This document shows, in pieces, positions 1-8,491 of a DNA stretch of 64,000 bases (positions are counted from its first letter, which is position 1; each line of letters starts with the position of its first letter). The notes under the pieces are model-generated. The model made no database searches and was not told the DNA's origin. It saw only the letters and a program-made list of their open reading frames with translations. Location of the stretch: contig NZ_RKLR01000009.1 in assembly GCF_019599465.1 (NCBI RefSeq), positions 62,001 to 126,000 of the forward strand. Direction: 5' to 3'. This stretch comes from Haloarcula rubra (lineage in GTDB: Archaea > Halobacteriota > Halobacteria > Halobacteriales > Haloarculaceae). The position numbers and the translations under genes are program-made.

Positions 1-552
1 CCACGCACGAAAGAGCTATTTGGCATCGGCATCCCGGGGGGAGCATCCTGGCTCGCGAGTGGCGGAAACCCACAGGCGACAATACGTGGCCTCGAATCCT
101 TCTCGACGAAAGCCCCACCAGTGGCGATCGTCTTCTGGGCGTTCCGAATCATGGTTGCGCTCGGCTTCTGGTTCATCCTGTTGGCCGTCTGGGGTGCCTA
201 TCGATGGTGGCGTGGGGAACTCTTCGAGGACGACCTATTACACAAGGCTTTGATGGCCTCATCTCTCTTAGGGTTCCTCGCCGTGGAAGTCGGCTGGATC
301 GTTACCGAGGTCGGGCGACAACCATGGGTCATTCAAGGAGTGATGAAAACAAGTGCTGGCGTTTCCTCCGATTTAACAGGTGCAGAAGCAACGTTCACGC
401 TCATCGGCTTCGCCACCGGGTACGCCCTGTTGTTGAGCCTCTACACGTACGTCGTCAGTCGCATCATCAGAGAAGGGCCACCATCCTACAATGAACTCAG
501 ACTGAGTGACCGCGCCCCTCCATCGAAAACGGAGGTGACATCTAGTGACTAG
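1..552 (+). CDS. cydA: cytochrome bd ubiquinol oxidase subunit I, C-terminal part
   Basis: The frame is open from the first base, so this is the 3' end of a gene that begins upstream (183 residues visible). The segment FWAFRIMVALGFWF opens a transmembrane helix and is followed by another helix, the loop GRQPWVIQGVMKT and a last helix, as at the C terminus of CydA. The GRQPW loop is characteristic of the family. The bd oxidase oxidises quinol and reduces O2 in the membrane; the haem-ligand region lies outside the window. The stop codon overlaps the GTG start of cydB by 8 nt, so the two are translationally coupled. The shorter ORF beginning at 121 is only an internal GTG of this frame. Confidence 0.93.
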   Translation, partial: PRTKELFGIGIPGGASWLASGGNPQATIRGLESFSTKAPPVAIVFWAFRIMVALGFWFILLAVWGAYRWWRGELFEDDLLHKALMASSLLGFLAVEVGWIVTEVGRQPWVIQGVMKTSAGVSSDLTGAEATFTLIGFATGYALLLSLYTYVVSRIIREGPPSYNELRLSDRAPPSKTEVTSSD

Positions 553-1546
553 CGTCGGATCGCTGGCCACGAAGCCGCTATTCGGATTACCACTCGCCGA
601 GCTCTGGTTCGCGCTGCTGTTCTTCATATTCGGGATGTTTCTCTTTCTCGACGGGTTCGACTTCGGCGTGGGCGTCCTGTTTGCGACCCGTGACGACCAC
701 GAGAAAGAACAGCTGTTGGCGGCTGTTGGGCCGTTCTGGGACGGGAACGAGGTCTGGCTCGTCGTCTTTGGTGGAGCACTATTCGCGGCGTTTCCGTCCG
801 TCTACGCGAACCTCTTCAGCCGGTACTATCTGTTGATGTTCGCGATTCTCGCCGCACTCGGGCTCCGAGGGCTCGCTCCCGAGATGTACGAGGAGCGCGA
901 AAATGACCGTTGGCGGACACTCTGGGGCTACTCGTTCGTCATCGGGAGTACCGTGACGCCGTTTCTGCTAGGGCTGTTCGTGATGAACTGGCTGCTCGGG
1001 GCGACCAGCCTGATCACCCCAGTGGGGGTCCTCGGTGGTCTCACAGTCCTCACCCTCACGATCGTCGACGGGGCGGCATTCCTCGGGCTGAAAACCCGCG
1101 GCGCGCTGCGAGGCGAAATGCGGACCTACGGTATTCGAGCCGCCGTGGGTTATCTTGGTGGAGCAATCATCACTCTCGGAGCGATATACGTGACCGAACC
1201 AGGGCTGCGCTCCTCTTTCCGATCCCCCACCGTCGTTGCACTTATAATTCTCACTGCAACTCTGACGGGAATCTACGTCGTCGCGCTCCGCAAACGTCGG
1301 TACTACGCCGCGTTCGCGGCGACAGTCGCGCTCGTCTTCGGATTCGTAGGGCTCGTTGCGACCCTACTGTTCCCCGTCGTCGATCGAACGGCTGGACTCA
1401 CCATCCGAGATGCGATCATCTCGACGCTTCCGCTCAATCTCATGTCGATCATGGCGAGCGTGCTGCTGCCGATTGTGCTCATATACTTTATCGTGCTCTA
1501 TTCAGCGTTCAGTGGTCCCGTCGATACTGAGGGAACGTACGGATGA
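545..1546 (+). CDS. cydB: cytochrome bd ubiquinol oxidase subunit II
   Basis: A 333-residue protein with about eight or nine membrane helices. The N-terminal FLDGFDFGVGVLF, then GPFWDGNEVWLV and FSRYYLLMF, are CydB signatures (quinol oxidase subunit II). Its length is normal for archaeal CydB. It starts at GTG 545 inside the last codons of cydA. CydB supports assembly and haem binding of the high-affinity terminal oxidase. The nearby FixI-like metal ATPase (4105-6633) is the type of pump usually linked to oxidase maturation, but no cbb3 genes are visible, so that link is only suggestive. Confidence 0.95.
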   Translation: MTSVGSLATKPLFGLPLAELWFALLFFIFGMFLFLDGFDFGVGVLFATRDDHEKEQLLAAVGPFWDGNEVWLVVFGGALFAAFPSVYANLFSRYYLLMFAILAALGLRGLAPEMYEERENDRWRTLWGYSFVIGSTVTPFLLGLFVMNWLLGATSLITPVGVLGGLTVLTLTIVDGAAFLGLKTRGALRGEMRTYGIRAAVGYLGGAIITLGAIYVTEPGLRSSFRSPTVVALIILTATLTGIYVVALRKRRYYAAFAATVALVFGFVGLVATLLFPVVDRTAGLTIRDAIISTLPLNLMSIMASVLLPIVLIYFIVLYSAFSGPVDTEGTYG

Positions 1547-1639
1547 GACGCATAATCAGGCAACAGCGTGTCGTTGAATTGTGAGGATAGAATCCAATGA
1601 GAAATCAACATCAGTTCGTGAAGATGGTGACCTGAGACG

Positions 1640-1870
1640 ATGGTATCAATACAATCCAGTTCGGAACCCCGATTGCTGTCTCGTATCGTAGTGACGTGGG
1701 TTGAGCTTACGGTTGTCGGGTTCGGAGGAGGTGCGATTGGCACATCGATTGGTGGCCCGCCAGGATTGATTATTTATTTTGTCACAACACTCGTCTCGGT
1801 TGGAATTCTCTTCTACAACGTGAATGAGCTCATCAAACAATGGGTGATCGATACTACAGATTCCACGTAG
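1640..1870 (+). CDS. small two-helix membrane protein, unknown
   Basis: A 76-residue protein with two predicted hydrophobic helices (about residues 18-38 and 43-62), rich in Gly. It lies 93 nt downstream of cydB on the same strand and could be the end of that operon. I recognise no family. Coding use is plausible but GC is somewhat lower than in its neighbours. Confidence 0.55.
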   Translation: MVSIQSSSEPRLLSRIVVTWVELTVVGFGGGAIGTSIGGPPGLIIYFVTTLVSVGILFYNVNELIKQWVIDTTDST

Positions 1871-1939
1871 GCGCCTGAGTATATCGAACCGTTTGATGAA
1901 GTGGTCAGGCTTAACAGGAGTGACCAGCGAGTTCAAGAT

Positions 1940-2014
1940 GCTCCGTTGGTGTAGCTCGGCCAATCATCTCGGCATCTCTCGTCGAGGACCGGGGTTCAAA
2001 TCCTCGACGGAGCA
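1940..2014 (+). tRNA. tRNA-Glu (CTC anticodon)
   Basis: A 75-nt cloverleaf with acceptor arms GCTCCGT (1940-1946) and ACGGAGC (2007-2013) and discriminator A at 2014. The anticodon stem CTCGGC/GTCGAG has one G-T pair and a 7-nt loop ATCTCTC giving CTC. The T arm is CGGGG-TTCAAAT-CCTCG with one G-T pair. The D-arm region resembles haloarchaeal tRNA-Glu. Odd points are T at position 37 (normally a purine) and A at 32. No CCA is encoded. It may be a functional variant or a decaying second copy. Confidence 0.78.
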
Positions 2015-2054
2015 TCCCTGATCCGTTCCACTGCTCTACTCATAACTATCACAG

Positions 2055-2474
2055 ATGGCCACCGCACAACAAGAGACCGAAGAACACATTTTGACCCGCT
2101 ATCTCTCTGTAGAAATCGGTACACTCACTAGCCCGTGTCTGTTTGTTCTTGCCGCCGCCACGGTCGTATATAGCTGGCCACCAGCTGTACTCGGATGGTT
2201 TGTATCCGGCTTACTCGGACTTCTTGTCGCAGTAGCTTCCGGCCGGACGTCAGCGGTCAAGCTCAGTCTCATCAAGTGGCCCCGACCTGAGTCGAAAGGC
2301 GATTTAGCGGTGAATGCGATCGCATACAACGGCGTTTTGATTATTGGAACCGTACTTGGACAGATTGTGTGGACGGCATCGAATAGTCTCCCACTCGCTG
2401 CAGGGGTTGGGGCCGTTCTTCCGGTCTGGTTCCTCAAGCACATACAGTTCCTCGTGTTTCTGGACGGCGAGTGA
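2055..2474 (+). CDS. membrane protein, unknown
   Basis: A 139-residue protein with about four hydrophobic helices (roughly residues 20-40, 43-61, 85-105 and 112-135). It begins 41 nt after the tRNA. No catalytic motif or family was recognised. Low GC at wobble positions compared with the main copper genes suggests accessory origin. Function unknown. Confidence 0.6.
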   Translation: MATAQQETEEHILTRYLSVEIGTLTSPCLFVLAAATVVYSWPPAVLGWFVSGLLGLLVAVASGRTSAVKLSLIKWPRPESKGDLAVNAIAYNGVLIIGTVLGQIVWTASNSLPLAAGVGAVLPVWFLKHIQFLVFLDGE

Positions 2475-2600
2475 ATTCACCGTGTTGGTCATACTTTCGG
2501 AGGAGGGTATTTCCACACCCTGAGGATACAAGACAGGCAAATCCGGGATATCAGAGATAAATCAGTCAGGTAGAAGTGGCTCCCTATCCAAGGTCGAATA

Positions 2601-3812
2601 ATGTCACCGGAAGAGCGCCAACAACGGGGGGAATCCTCCCGTGGACAGGCCTCTCGAATTGGGTCTGTTCGGCCACTCTCTGTACTTCTCGCCGCGATTG
2701 GTACGCTCACTCAGGTTCCAGTCGCGTCCGCCCACGGTACAACCGGAAGTGGTGGACTCTCGCAAGGACACGGTGTAATTATTGCACTCGTTGGTGCCGT
2801 TATCCTCGGTGGATTCATCCTTCTCAAGCGGACAGATCGGATTACGGCGACAACCGCTCTGTACGGCGTGTTCGCCGGTATCGCTATCACTGCGCTTGGA
2901 GCCGTACTCTTCGAAGGACTCTCTCCCGATCCGACGTACACTGCGAACTCAATGCCGTTTCCCCGGTCGTGGTATCAACCACTTGCCCTACTGAGTGGCT
3001 TGGGCATCATGGTCGCGAGCTTCGTCGTTGGGTGGCTCCGCTGGCCATCCCGGCCACGGTACACGTTCCTTGGTATCCTCATGGGACTGTGGATCTCGTA
3101 CCCTTACTTGCTTCCTGGACTGGCAAGCGATACCCATCCACTCGGGTACGCCATCGTCCTCGGCACGCCACTCCTGGTCGGGTATGTCGTCTGGAAGGAC
3201 GCAGGGAGTGTCATTCGCGCAGTTATGCGTGATCCGGTTGCGCGTCGCTTCGGCATCGGCGTCGGCATCGTGTTAGCGCTCTTTTTCGTTACCGTGACGG
3301 GCTACCTCTCGTTTTTCCCCGAGGAGGGCTTCCCCGAGGAGGTGACGGTCGTCGTGCTGCCCGCGATCTATCAGCTGGTGTCGTGGCCCACGCTCGAAAT
3401 CGCGATTCCGCACCTCCCGTACGTACATATCCCGTTCTTCCTGGCCGTGTCCCCCGGCCAGGTCATCATCGTCGGGCTGCTGAGCGCACTCATCGGGCTG
3501 AACGCCGCTCTCATCGCCCGGCACTGGCGTGTTGAGGAACGGGCTGGTATGACCGAAGGAACCGCGGGAAGTGCTGCAATCGTCGGGACGTGTACCTGTG
3601 GGTGCTGTGGGCCACTCGTCGCGAAGATCGCGGTGCTTGCTGCCGGGCCATCGATTGCCGCCCCTCTCTACTGGGTGTTCGTCGATTCCGCTTCGCCGCT
3701 CAGTGCGGTATTCATTGTCGGGAGCTTCATCCTCTTCACCGGGAGTCTACTCTACTCGGTCCAAGCAGCCCGACAGCCCGATCAATCGGCCGCCATCATC
3801 CCAGCCGACTGA
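2601..3812 (+). CDS. polytopic membrane protein with CTCGCCGP cysteine cluster
   Basis: A 403-residue protein. The N-terminal hydrophobic stretch ends in VASAHG, like a cleaved signal, and is followed by about nine membrane helices. Near residue 332 a short hydrophilic loop carries GTCTCGCCGP, four Cys in six residues, directly before a helix. This arrangement could bind Cu(I), zinc or another soft metal, or form disulfides; that is inference. It is followed 34 nt later by a small membrane protein and then by the convergent P-type ATPase gene. No named family was recognised. Confidence 0.72.
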   Translation: MSPEERQQRGESSRGQASRIGSVRPLSVLLAAIGTLTQVPVASAHGTTGSGGLSQGHGVIIALVGAVILGGFILLKRTDRITATTALYGVFAGIAITALGAVLFEGLSPDPTYTANSMPFPRSWYQPLALLSGLGIMVASFVVGWLRWPSRPRYTFLGILMGLWISYPYLLPGLASDTHPLGYAIVLGTPLLVGYVVWKDAGSVIRAVMRDPVARRFGIGVGIVLALFFVTVTGYLSFFPEEGFPEEVTVVVLPAIYQLVSWPTLEIAIPHLPYVHIPFFLAVSPGQVIIVGLLSALIGLNAALIARHWRVEERAGMTEGTAGSAAIVGTCTCGCCGPLVAKIAVLAAGPSIAAPLYWVFVDSASPLSAVFIVGSFILFTGSLLYSVQAARQPDQSAAIIPAD

Positions 3813-3846
3813 AATGAGAGATCTACCGTGAGAACACGGTTGACGG

Positions 3847-4041
3847 ATGTCTCAAGATATGGAGAGCAAACATCGACGCTACGGATTGTTTGGACTGGCA
3901 GCGGTACTGATCGTTGTCGGTACCCTTGCGACCGGCTTCCTGCCGTCGACGCCGTTCTACCAGATTCTCTCTGGAGGCATCATCGTAGCAGGCTTTGTAG
4001 TCGGGTACGCGGGCCTCGGTGCCTTCGAGTTCCTCGAATGA
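3847..4041 (+). CDS. small two-helix membrane protein
   Basis: A 64-residue protein with a basic N terminus and two hydrophobic helices separated by a short Pro/Thr turn (about residues 13-31 and 37-58). It follows the CTCGCCGP membrane protein by 34 nt on the same strand and is probably co-transcribed. It converges on the P-type ATPase gene. No family assigned. Confidence 0.55.
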   Translation: MSQDMESKHRRYGLFGLAAVLIVVGTLATGFLPSTPFYQILSGGIIVAGFVVGYAGLGAFEFLE

Positions 4042-4104
4042 AGCAATAGGGGCCGTCTTCATCCGGTTACAGTAGGTATCTGCCGCTTCGTAGGATTTGA
4101 TCCG

Positions 4105-6633
4105 CTACTCGTGAAGCAGGTCTCGAAACGAGTTCGCCGCGAGGAGACCGCCGGTCGCCACGACCGCACCCATCGCGAACACCGGATTCAGCAACCCCGT
4201 CGCTGCGAGGGGCATCGTGACCAGATTATAGAGCAGCGCTAGCCCGTTGTTCTGTGTGACACGCCGACGAGCTGCATCTGCGAGATCGAACGTCGTCTCC
4301 ACCGCCGCGAGGTCGTCATCGACGATAGAAATATCCGCGGCATCGGATGCGAGTGCCGTCCCCCCACCGAGCGAGATTCCCAGGTCTGCGGTCGCTAGGG
4401 CCGGCGCATCGTTCGTTCCATCACCGACCATCGTAACCTGTCCCCGGGACTGCAACCGCCGAATCGTCGCGGTCTTGCCTGCGGGTGGGACCCCCGCGAA
4501 CACGTGATCGACGGCAGGGTGGCTGTCGAGAAAGTCAGTGGCGGCCTCGTCATCGCCGGTCAGAACGACGATCTCGATATCACGATCACTCAGTTGCGTG
4601 AGTGTGTCATCCCAACTCGGGCGTGGTTCGTCTCCCACGACGATGACGCCCTCTGCATGACCGTCACGGCCGACGACGACCGGTAGCTGACCGGCCGTTC
4701 GTGCCCCTGTGGCCCGCGTCGCGATCTGCTCGCTCACCGACCACCCCAGGTCCGCGAAGAGATCGAGATTCCCGACGAGAACGCGCGTGTCCGCGACGAC
4801 TCCTTCGACGCCGGTCGCGTGGCTCGTGAATTCAGTGATGTCCGCTGCGTGCTCGTGATCACTTCCATCGGTAACACCCCCATCGGCTCTCGATCGGTCG
4901 CCGTCCTGACTCCCTTTTCCTAATGTATTCACGATCGCGGCGGCCGCCGGGTGGGATGCTCGCTGTTCGAGGGCCGCGACGGTTTCGAGGAGATCCGACG
5001 GTGCATCCGCCTCGAGGACATCCATCTGGCCGGTCGTGAGAGTCCCCGTTTTGTCGAAGACGACGACATCGACGTTCCGAAGGCGCTCGAAGACGGTCTC
5101 GTCGAAGATGACGATGCCCCGCTCTACCGCTTGTTCGATACTGGTTGCCACCGAGAGCGGGGTTGCCAGGCCAAGTGCCCACGGACACCCAACCAGGAGA
5201 ACTCCCAGCGCCGTCAGGACGGCGACGGGAATGCCAGTCCCCACCAGAAGCGACCCCAATCCAGTGAGTACCGCCCCACCGACGACGACCGGGATGATAA
5301 CCGACGCGAGCCGGTCGGCCTGCCGCTGGACGCCGTGCTCCCCGCTCTGGAGATTCCAGACCGAGGTGATGAGGCGATCGATACTACTGGTTGTCCCATC
5401 GCTCACTGTGAGAACAGCAGCACCATTTGTGACGACTGCCCCGCCGACGACGTCGTCGCCCGCTCGCTTCGATACCGGGAGCGACTCGCCCGTCACGATC
5501 GCTTCGTCGACCGTGCACTCACCCTCAGCGAGAACTCCATCGACCGGGATTCGTTCGCCCTCGCGGACGAGGACACGCTCCCCGGGTTCCAGATCGTGTA
5601 CGTCGACCATCGTTGTCATCCTATCGGCGCCATACCGCCTGGCCTCGGTGACGTGAGAGATAGTGAGATTCGTCAGGCGATCCATCGCTCGCTGTTTGCT
5701 CAGGGATTCGTAGAAGATAGCAGCCACCACACTCGCGGCAACCAGAATCGTGAGGTCGTAGAAAACATCGATCCGACCGAGGAGAAAGGCAATCGTACTG
5801 TACACGTAGGCACTCACGATGGTAAGTGCGACGAGCAGGTCTGTGTTCGGCTGTCGCATCTTCAGACTAACATACGCACCTTGTAACAGTGGGAGGCCAG
5901 TGAATAACAGAACCACCCCTGTCAAAACGAGAAAGAGTGGCAGGATCAACAGGCCATCTCCACCGCCGAGTCCGGACGCACTCGCGTACATATCGAGCGT
6001 CCCATCGCCAAAGAATGACGAGAGCTGCGCCGGGTAGAGGAGAACCGCATACGGGAGGAGCATGAACGTCCCAAAAATGACGCCAACAGCGTAACGGAAT
6101 CCCAGCACCTCGTCAATCCCTCGTTCATTCGGCTCGTCAGATCGCCGTGACTGTCCGATTACAGTCGGTGAGCCATCATTCCCTCCAGCACGAAGGGTAG
6201 CCGAATAACCGAGCGTACTCAGGGCATCACAGAGAGTCTCCTTTGAGGCACGATCAGGGTCGTATGTGATACGGACCGTCTCGGTAACGTAGCTTGCTGC
6301 CGCATCGACGACGCCTTTGCAATCCTTGGCGGCCGATTCGAGAAATCCCTCACACGTCGCACAGTGCATCCCGTCGACTCGGAGGAAGACACGGTCCTCA
6401 GCTCCTAATCGATGCATGGCTGCCTCGCGCTCGTCCGTTCCAGACTCAGGCTTGCGCATGATATCGTCCGTCGGAGCCATCCGACTGTGATCTCCATCGC
6501 TACCGAGCACTCGATGGACGTTTCGACATCCATCACAGCAGAAGACGATGTCGTCCTCAGCCACGACTCGATCCTCGGAGACAGCCCTACTACAAAGCGC
6601 GCATGTGGAAGATAGTGATTGAGACGAAGACAC
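4105..6633 (-). CDS. FixI-like heavy-metal P1B-type ATPase with CPW motif
   Basis: An 842-residue P-type ATPase. Order: a Cys-rich N-terminal domain (C11, C14, C32, C33, C36) resembling the metal-binding domain of FixI/CcoI pumps, an HMA domain with GMHCATC (C91, C94), membrane helices, the actuator TGES, the TM6 motif, phosphorylation site DKTGTLT (D527) and the [10 protein letters not shown] hinge. The TM6 motif is C483-P484-W485 where copper pumps have CPC. In the C-terminal helices YN is kept but the usual MxxSS of CopA is not evident. An ATP-driven metal transporter is clear; the ion is not. FixI pumps load copper for oxidases, and cydAB lies 2.5 kb away. Confidence 0.9.
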   Translation of the reverse strand: MSSSQSLSSTCALCSRAVSEDRVVAEDDIVFCCDGCRNVHRVLGSDGDHSRMAPTDDIMRKPESGTDEREAAMHRLGAEDRVFLRVDGMHCATCEGFLESAAKDCKGVVDAAASYVTETVRITYDPDRASKETLCDALSTLGYSATLRAGGNDGSPTVIGQSRRSDEPNERGIDEVLGFRYAVGVIFGTFMLLPYAVLLYPAQLSSFFGDGTLDMYASASGLGGGDGLLILPLFLVLTGVVLLFTGLPLLQGAYVSLKMRQPNTDLLVALTIVSAYVYSTIAFLLGRIDVFYDLTILVAASVVAAIFYESLSKQRAMDRLTNLTISHVTEARRYGADRMTTMVDVHDLEPGERVLVREGERIPVDGVLAEGECTVDEAIVTGESLPVSKRAGDDVVGGAVVTNGAAVLTVSDGTTSSIDRLITSVWNLQSGEHGVQRQADRLASVIIPVVVGGAVLTGLGSLLVGTGIPVAVLTALGVLLVGCPWALGLATPLSVATSIEQAVERGIVIFDETVFERLRNVDVVVFDKTGTLTTGQMDVLEADAPSDLLETVAALEQRASHPAAAAIVNTLGKGSQDGDRSRADGGVTDGSDHEHAADITEFTSHATGVEGVVADTRVLVGNLDLFADLGWSVSEQIATRATGARTAGQLPVVVGRDGHAEGVIVVGDEPRPSWDDTLTQLSDRDIEIVVLTGDDEAATDFLDSHPAVDHVFAGVPPAGKTATIRRLQSRGQVTMVGDGTNDAPALATADLGISLGGGTALASDAADISIVDDDLAAVETTFDLADAARRRVTQNNGLALLYNLVTMPLAATGLLNPVFAMGAVVATGGLLAANSFRDLLHE

Positions 6634-6842
6634 AATTGATTACCACCAGCTGACAGCGAGCCGAGCACAGCCACGGAGCCGCAAGGGCGACCTCGGCCGA
6701 AGTGTCATTACCGGTGATACAGATGCCTCGATATTAAACGCTGTTCGGTGACGAGTATACGAGTAGATACCCTTGGTCCGAATCTCCGCCTTTGAGCACC
6801 AGAGAGAACATATGCCACCCCTCAAAAATAGGGAGCACACGG

Positions 6843-7139
6843 ATGCACGATCTAACTGGGTTCCAGCGAGATATCTTGTACGTGATCGCCGGGCTCGAGG
6901 AACCACACGGGCTCGCAGTAAAGGCCGAACTCGACGACTACTACGAACAAGAGATCAATCATGGGCGGCTCTATCCAAACCTCGACGACCTCGTCGGCAA
7001 AGGCCTCCTGGAGAAAGGTGAACTCGACAAACGGACGAACGTGTACACGGTCACACAACGCGGAGTGCGGGAGATCGAGGCGCGACGTGAGTGGGAAAGC
7101 CAGTATTTAGAGGACGTGAACGCACCCACTACGTCGTAG
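6843..7139 (+). CDS. PadR-family transcriptional regulator
   Basis: A 98-residue winged-helix protein. FQRDILYVIAGLEEPHG, then NHGRLYPNLDDLVGKGLLEKG and a TVTQRG wing, match haloarchaeal PadR regulators. The start is placed at ATG 6843, where the PadR alignment begins; an in-frame ATG at 6792 would add 17 unrelated residues. It is divergent from the P-type ATPase gene across 209 nt, so it may control that pump or itself. Ligand unknown. Confidence 0.85.
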   Translation: MHDLTGFQRDILYVIAGLEEPHGLAVKAELDDYYEQEINHGRLYPNLDDLVGKGLLEKGELDKRTNVYTVTQRGVREIEARREWESQYLEDVNAPTTS

Positions 7140-7161
7140 AACCAGGCGAGTAGAACTCAAT

Positions 7162-7168
7162 ATAAAAG
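7162..7168 (+). promoter_or_regulatory. TATA-like box for the Doc/Fic-like gene
   Basis: TATAAAAG begins at 7161, about 45 nt before ATG 7208. With the usual archaeal spacing of about 26 nt the transcript would start near 7188 and carry a leader of about 20 nt. Seen by eye; transcription start not known. Confidence 0.45.
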
Positions 7169-7207
7169 CGGGACTGCTTTACCCACTTCTCACGAATACG
7201 CATTGAG

Positions 7208-8095
7208 ATGGCTCGGCTCGTCTTCTATCATCACCCACAGGCCGAGAATTTCTCACTCAAATATAGCTCGGCATCGGTAGCAGAGATCCGGTCTCAGCGA
7301 GAGCAATCCGACGAGTTGACAAAGCTCATCGGATACCCCTTCGAATCTCCGGTCTATGTGCTCTATGAAGGCGATTCAGAGATCGAATCAGCCCAAGATA
7401 TTGACTTCGATCAGGAATGGCTGAGCGACCGTATTCGTGACCTTCCTCGTGCTGGGCAAGTTGTCGCATTCCGATTAGTGGAGTTGCTCGAAGCAGCTGT
7501 CGATGTTCGAGAGGAGGATGAGTTTCGGCTCTACAAGGAGTTCGAACCGCAAAAAATCCAGCAGGCACTCGATCACGTGTCCTGGGGAGCCCCACTTCCG
7601 ACCGTCGCTGGAGAAGTGATGTCGAATTTGATTCTCCGACATTCCCTCCCGAATGCGAATCATCGAACTGGCATCGCTATGCTGCAGTTCTGTATTGAGA
7701 GTGTGGACTCGGATTTTGCGATGCCACGAACACACGTCGACGACGATACCTGGCGAGAGTGGGTTGACCCCTACATCATTGATTCCAAGCGGCTCATCAC
7801 GGTCCGCCGGAACAACCTCCGTTTCAAGCAACTCGAAGACCTGGATGTCGACCTCGTCGAACGGAAAGACGGGATCCAAATTCGATTAGCCGAGTTCGAG
7901 TTGGATATGCATTGGCGAGAAGCCCTTTCGCAGTACGCTGAGCAGCATGAATCCCACTGTACGGACTTTGCGCAGGCAGTTCTCGAACGAGCAGAACGGG
8001 ACGATCTGCTCGACCGTCAAGGACCAACGAAACAAGAGTTCATCACGTATCTGGAGGGCGGACTCGTCGAACGGGACTTCAGAGAAATGTTCTGA
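7208..8095 (+). CDS. Doc/Fic-like domain protein
   Basis: A 295-residue protein. Residues 145-153 read HSLPNANHR, followed by TGIA. This resembles the Fic/Doc active-site loop, especially the Doc form HxFxNANKR, with Leu for Phe and His for Lys. Fic proteins transfer AMP, and Doc transfers phosphate to EF-Tu, so this may be a nucleotide-dependent protein modifier or toxin. The flanking 140 residues on each side are not assigned. Its stop (8095) abuts the stop of a convergent 34-aa gene, and no conventional antitoxin with an (S/T)xxxE(G/N) motif was seen. GC is below the window average, consistent with an acquired island. Confidence 0.62.
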   Translation: MARLVFYHHPQAENFSLKYSSASVAEIRSQREQSDELTKLIGYPFESPVYVLYEGDSEIESAQDIDFDQEWLSDRIRDLPRAGQVVAFRLVELLEAAVDVREEDEFRLYKEFEPQKIQQALDHVSWGAPLPTVAGEVMSNLILRHSLPNANHRTGIAMLQFCIESVDSDFAMPRTHVDDDTWREWVDPYIIDSKRLITVRRNNLRFKQLEDLDVDLVERKDGIQIRLAEFELDMHWREALSQYAEQHESHCTDFAQAVLERAERDDLLDRQGPTKQEFITYLEGGLVERDFREMF

Positions 8096-8200
8096 TCAGT
8101 CGCGAAGCTCGGCGACCGACTGTCCGACCTCGCGAACGTGTTCACTTCGCTCGAGGTCGAGTTCCTCGGCGAGGTAGTCAACCGTCTCTTCGAGGCTCAT
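8096..8200 (-). CDS. 34-aa small protein, leaderless
   Basis: A 34-residue acidic ORF beginning MSLEETVDYLAEELDLERSE, predicted helical. It is too short for usual gene callers. Support comes from the promoter: TTTATA on the minus strand at 8229-8224 is about 26 nt before the ATG, the spacing of haloarchaeal leaderless promoters, with a perfect palindrome directly upstream (8235-8253). Its stop codon abuts the stop of the convergent Doc/Fic-like gene. It could be a small regulator or a partner of that protein; neither is shown. Confidence 0.5.
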   Translation of the reverse strand: MSLEETVDYLAEELDLERSEHVREVGQSVAELRD

Positions 8201-8223
8201 ATGCGAAGAAAGTCCGCGAAGCG

Positions 8224-8253
8224 GTATAAACCTAGTGCTGAACGCTTCAGCAC
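8224..8253 (-). promoter_or_regulatory. TATA box and 8+3+8 palindromic operator
   Basis: GTGCTGAA-cgc-TTCAGCAC (8235-8253) is a perfect inverted repeat. It lies immediately upstream of TTTATA (minus strand, 8229-8224) of the 34-aa gene, where a repressor would block TFB/TBP binding. It also lies 25 nt past the end of the KTSC gene, so a terminator hairpin of the ubiquitin-like operon is an alternative, but no T-run follows it on the minus strand. Confidence 0.5.
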
Positions 8254-8278
8254 AGGCTGGTTGTGATCAATCTCTCAT

Positions 8279-8491
8279 CTACCGAATCCGAGAATATCGA
8301 TACCTGTCTTTGATTCGGCGATGGTGATACTTTCCGTGAGAGGATGCCGCCATCAGTCCTTGATAGATCTTCTTCGGGACGTTGTAGTACTGATAGACTC
8401 GGCGACCGTGGAATTCTATCTCGAGAGTGTTCGAACTCTGATCGTAGCCGACACTTTTCAGGTTACTCGACGAAACGGGTTTTCGGTTCAT
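8279..8491 (-). CDS. KTSC domain protein
   Basis: A 70-residue protein that is almost entirely a KTSC domain: SSNLKSVGYD, a strand NTLEIEFHGRRVYQYYNV with the central YxY, then IKDRYRYSRIR. The domain is named after the C terminus of some lysyl-tRNA synthetases and has been proposed to bind RNA; its real role is unknown. The ATG shares ATGA with the stop of the upstream JAB-E1 gene (8488-8491), so it is translationally coupled and is the third gene of the ubiquitin-like operon. Confidence 0.85.
   Translation of the reverse strand: MNRKPVSSSNLKSVGYDQSSNTLEIEFHGRRVYQYYNVPKKIYQGLMAASSHGKYHHRRIKDRYRYSRIR

Noticed and set aside
1940-2014. tRNA as an attachment site with a repeated 3' end elsewhere
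   Set aside because: I looked for CGACGGAGCA in other places by eye and saw none, so no att repeat can be claimed.
4951-5886. A 311-residue plus-strand frame opposite the CPW ATPase
   Set aside because: It is antisense to the actuator and TM region and has no domain pattern.
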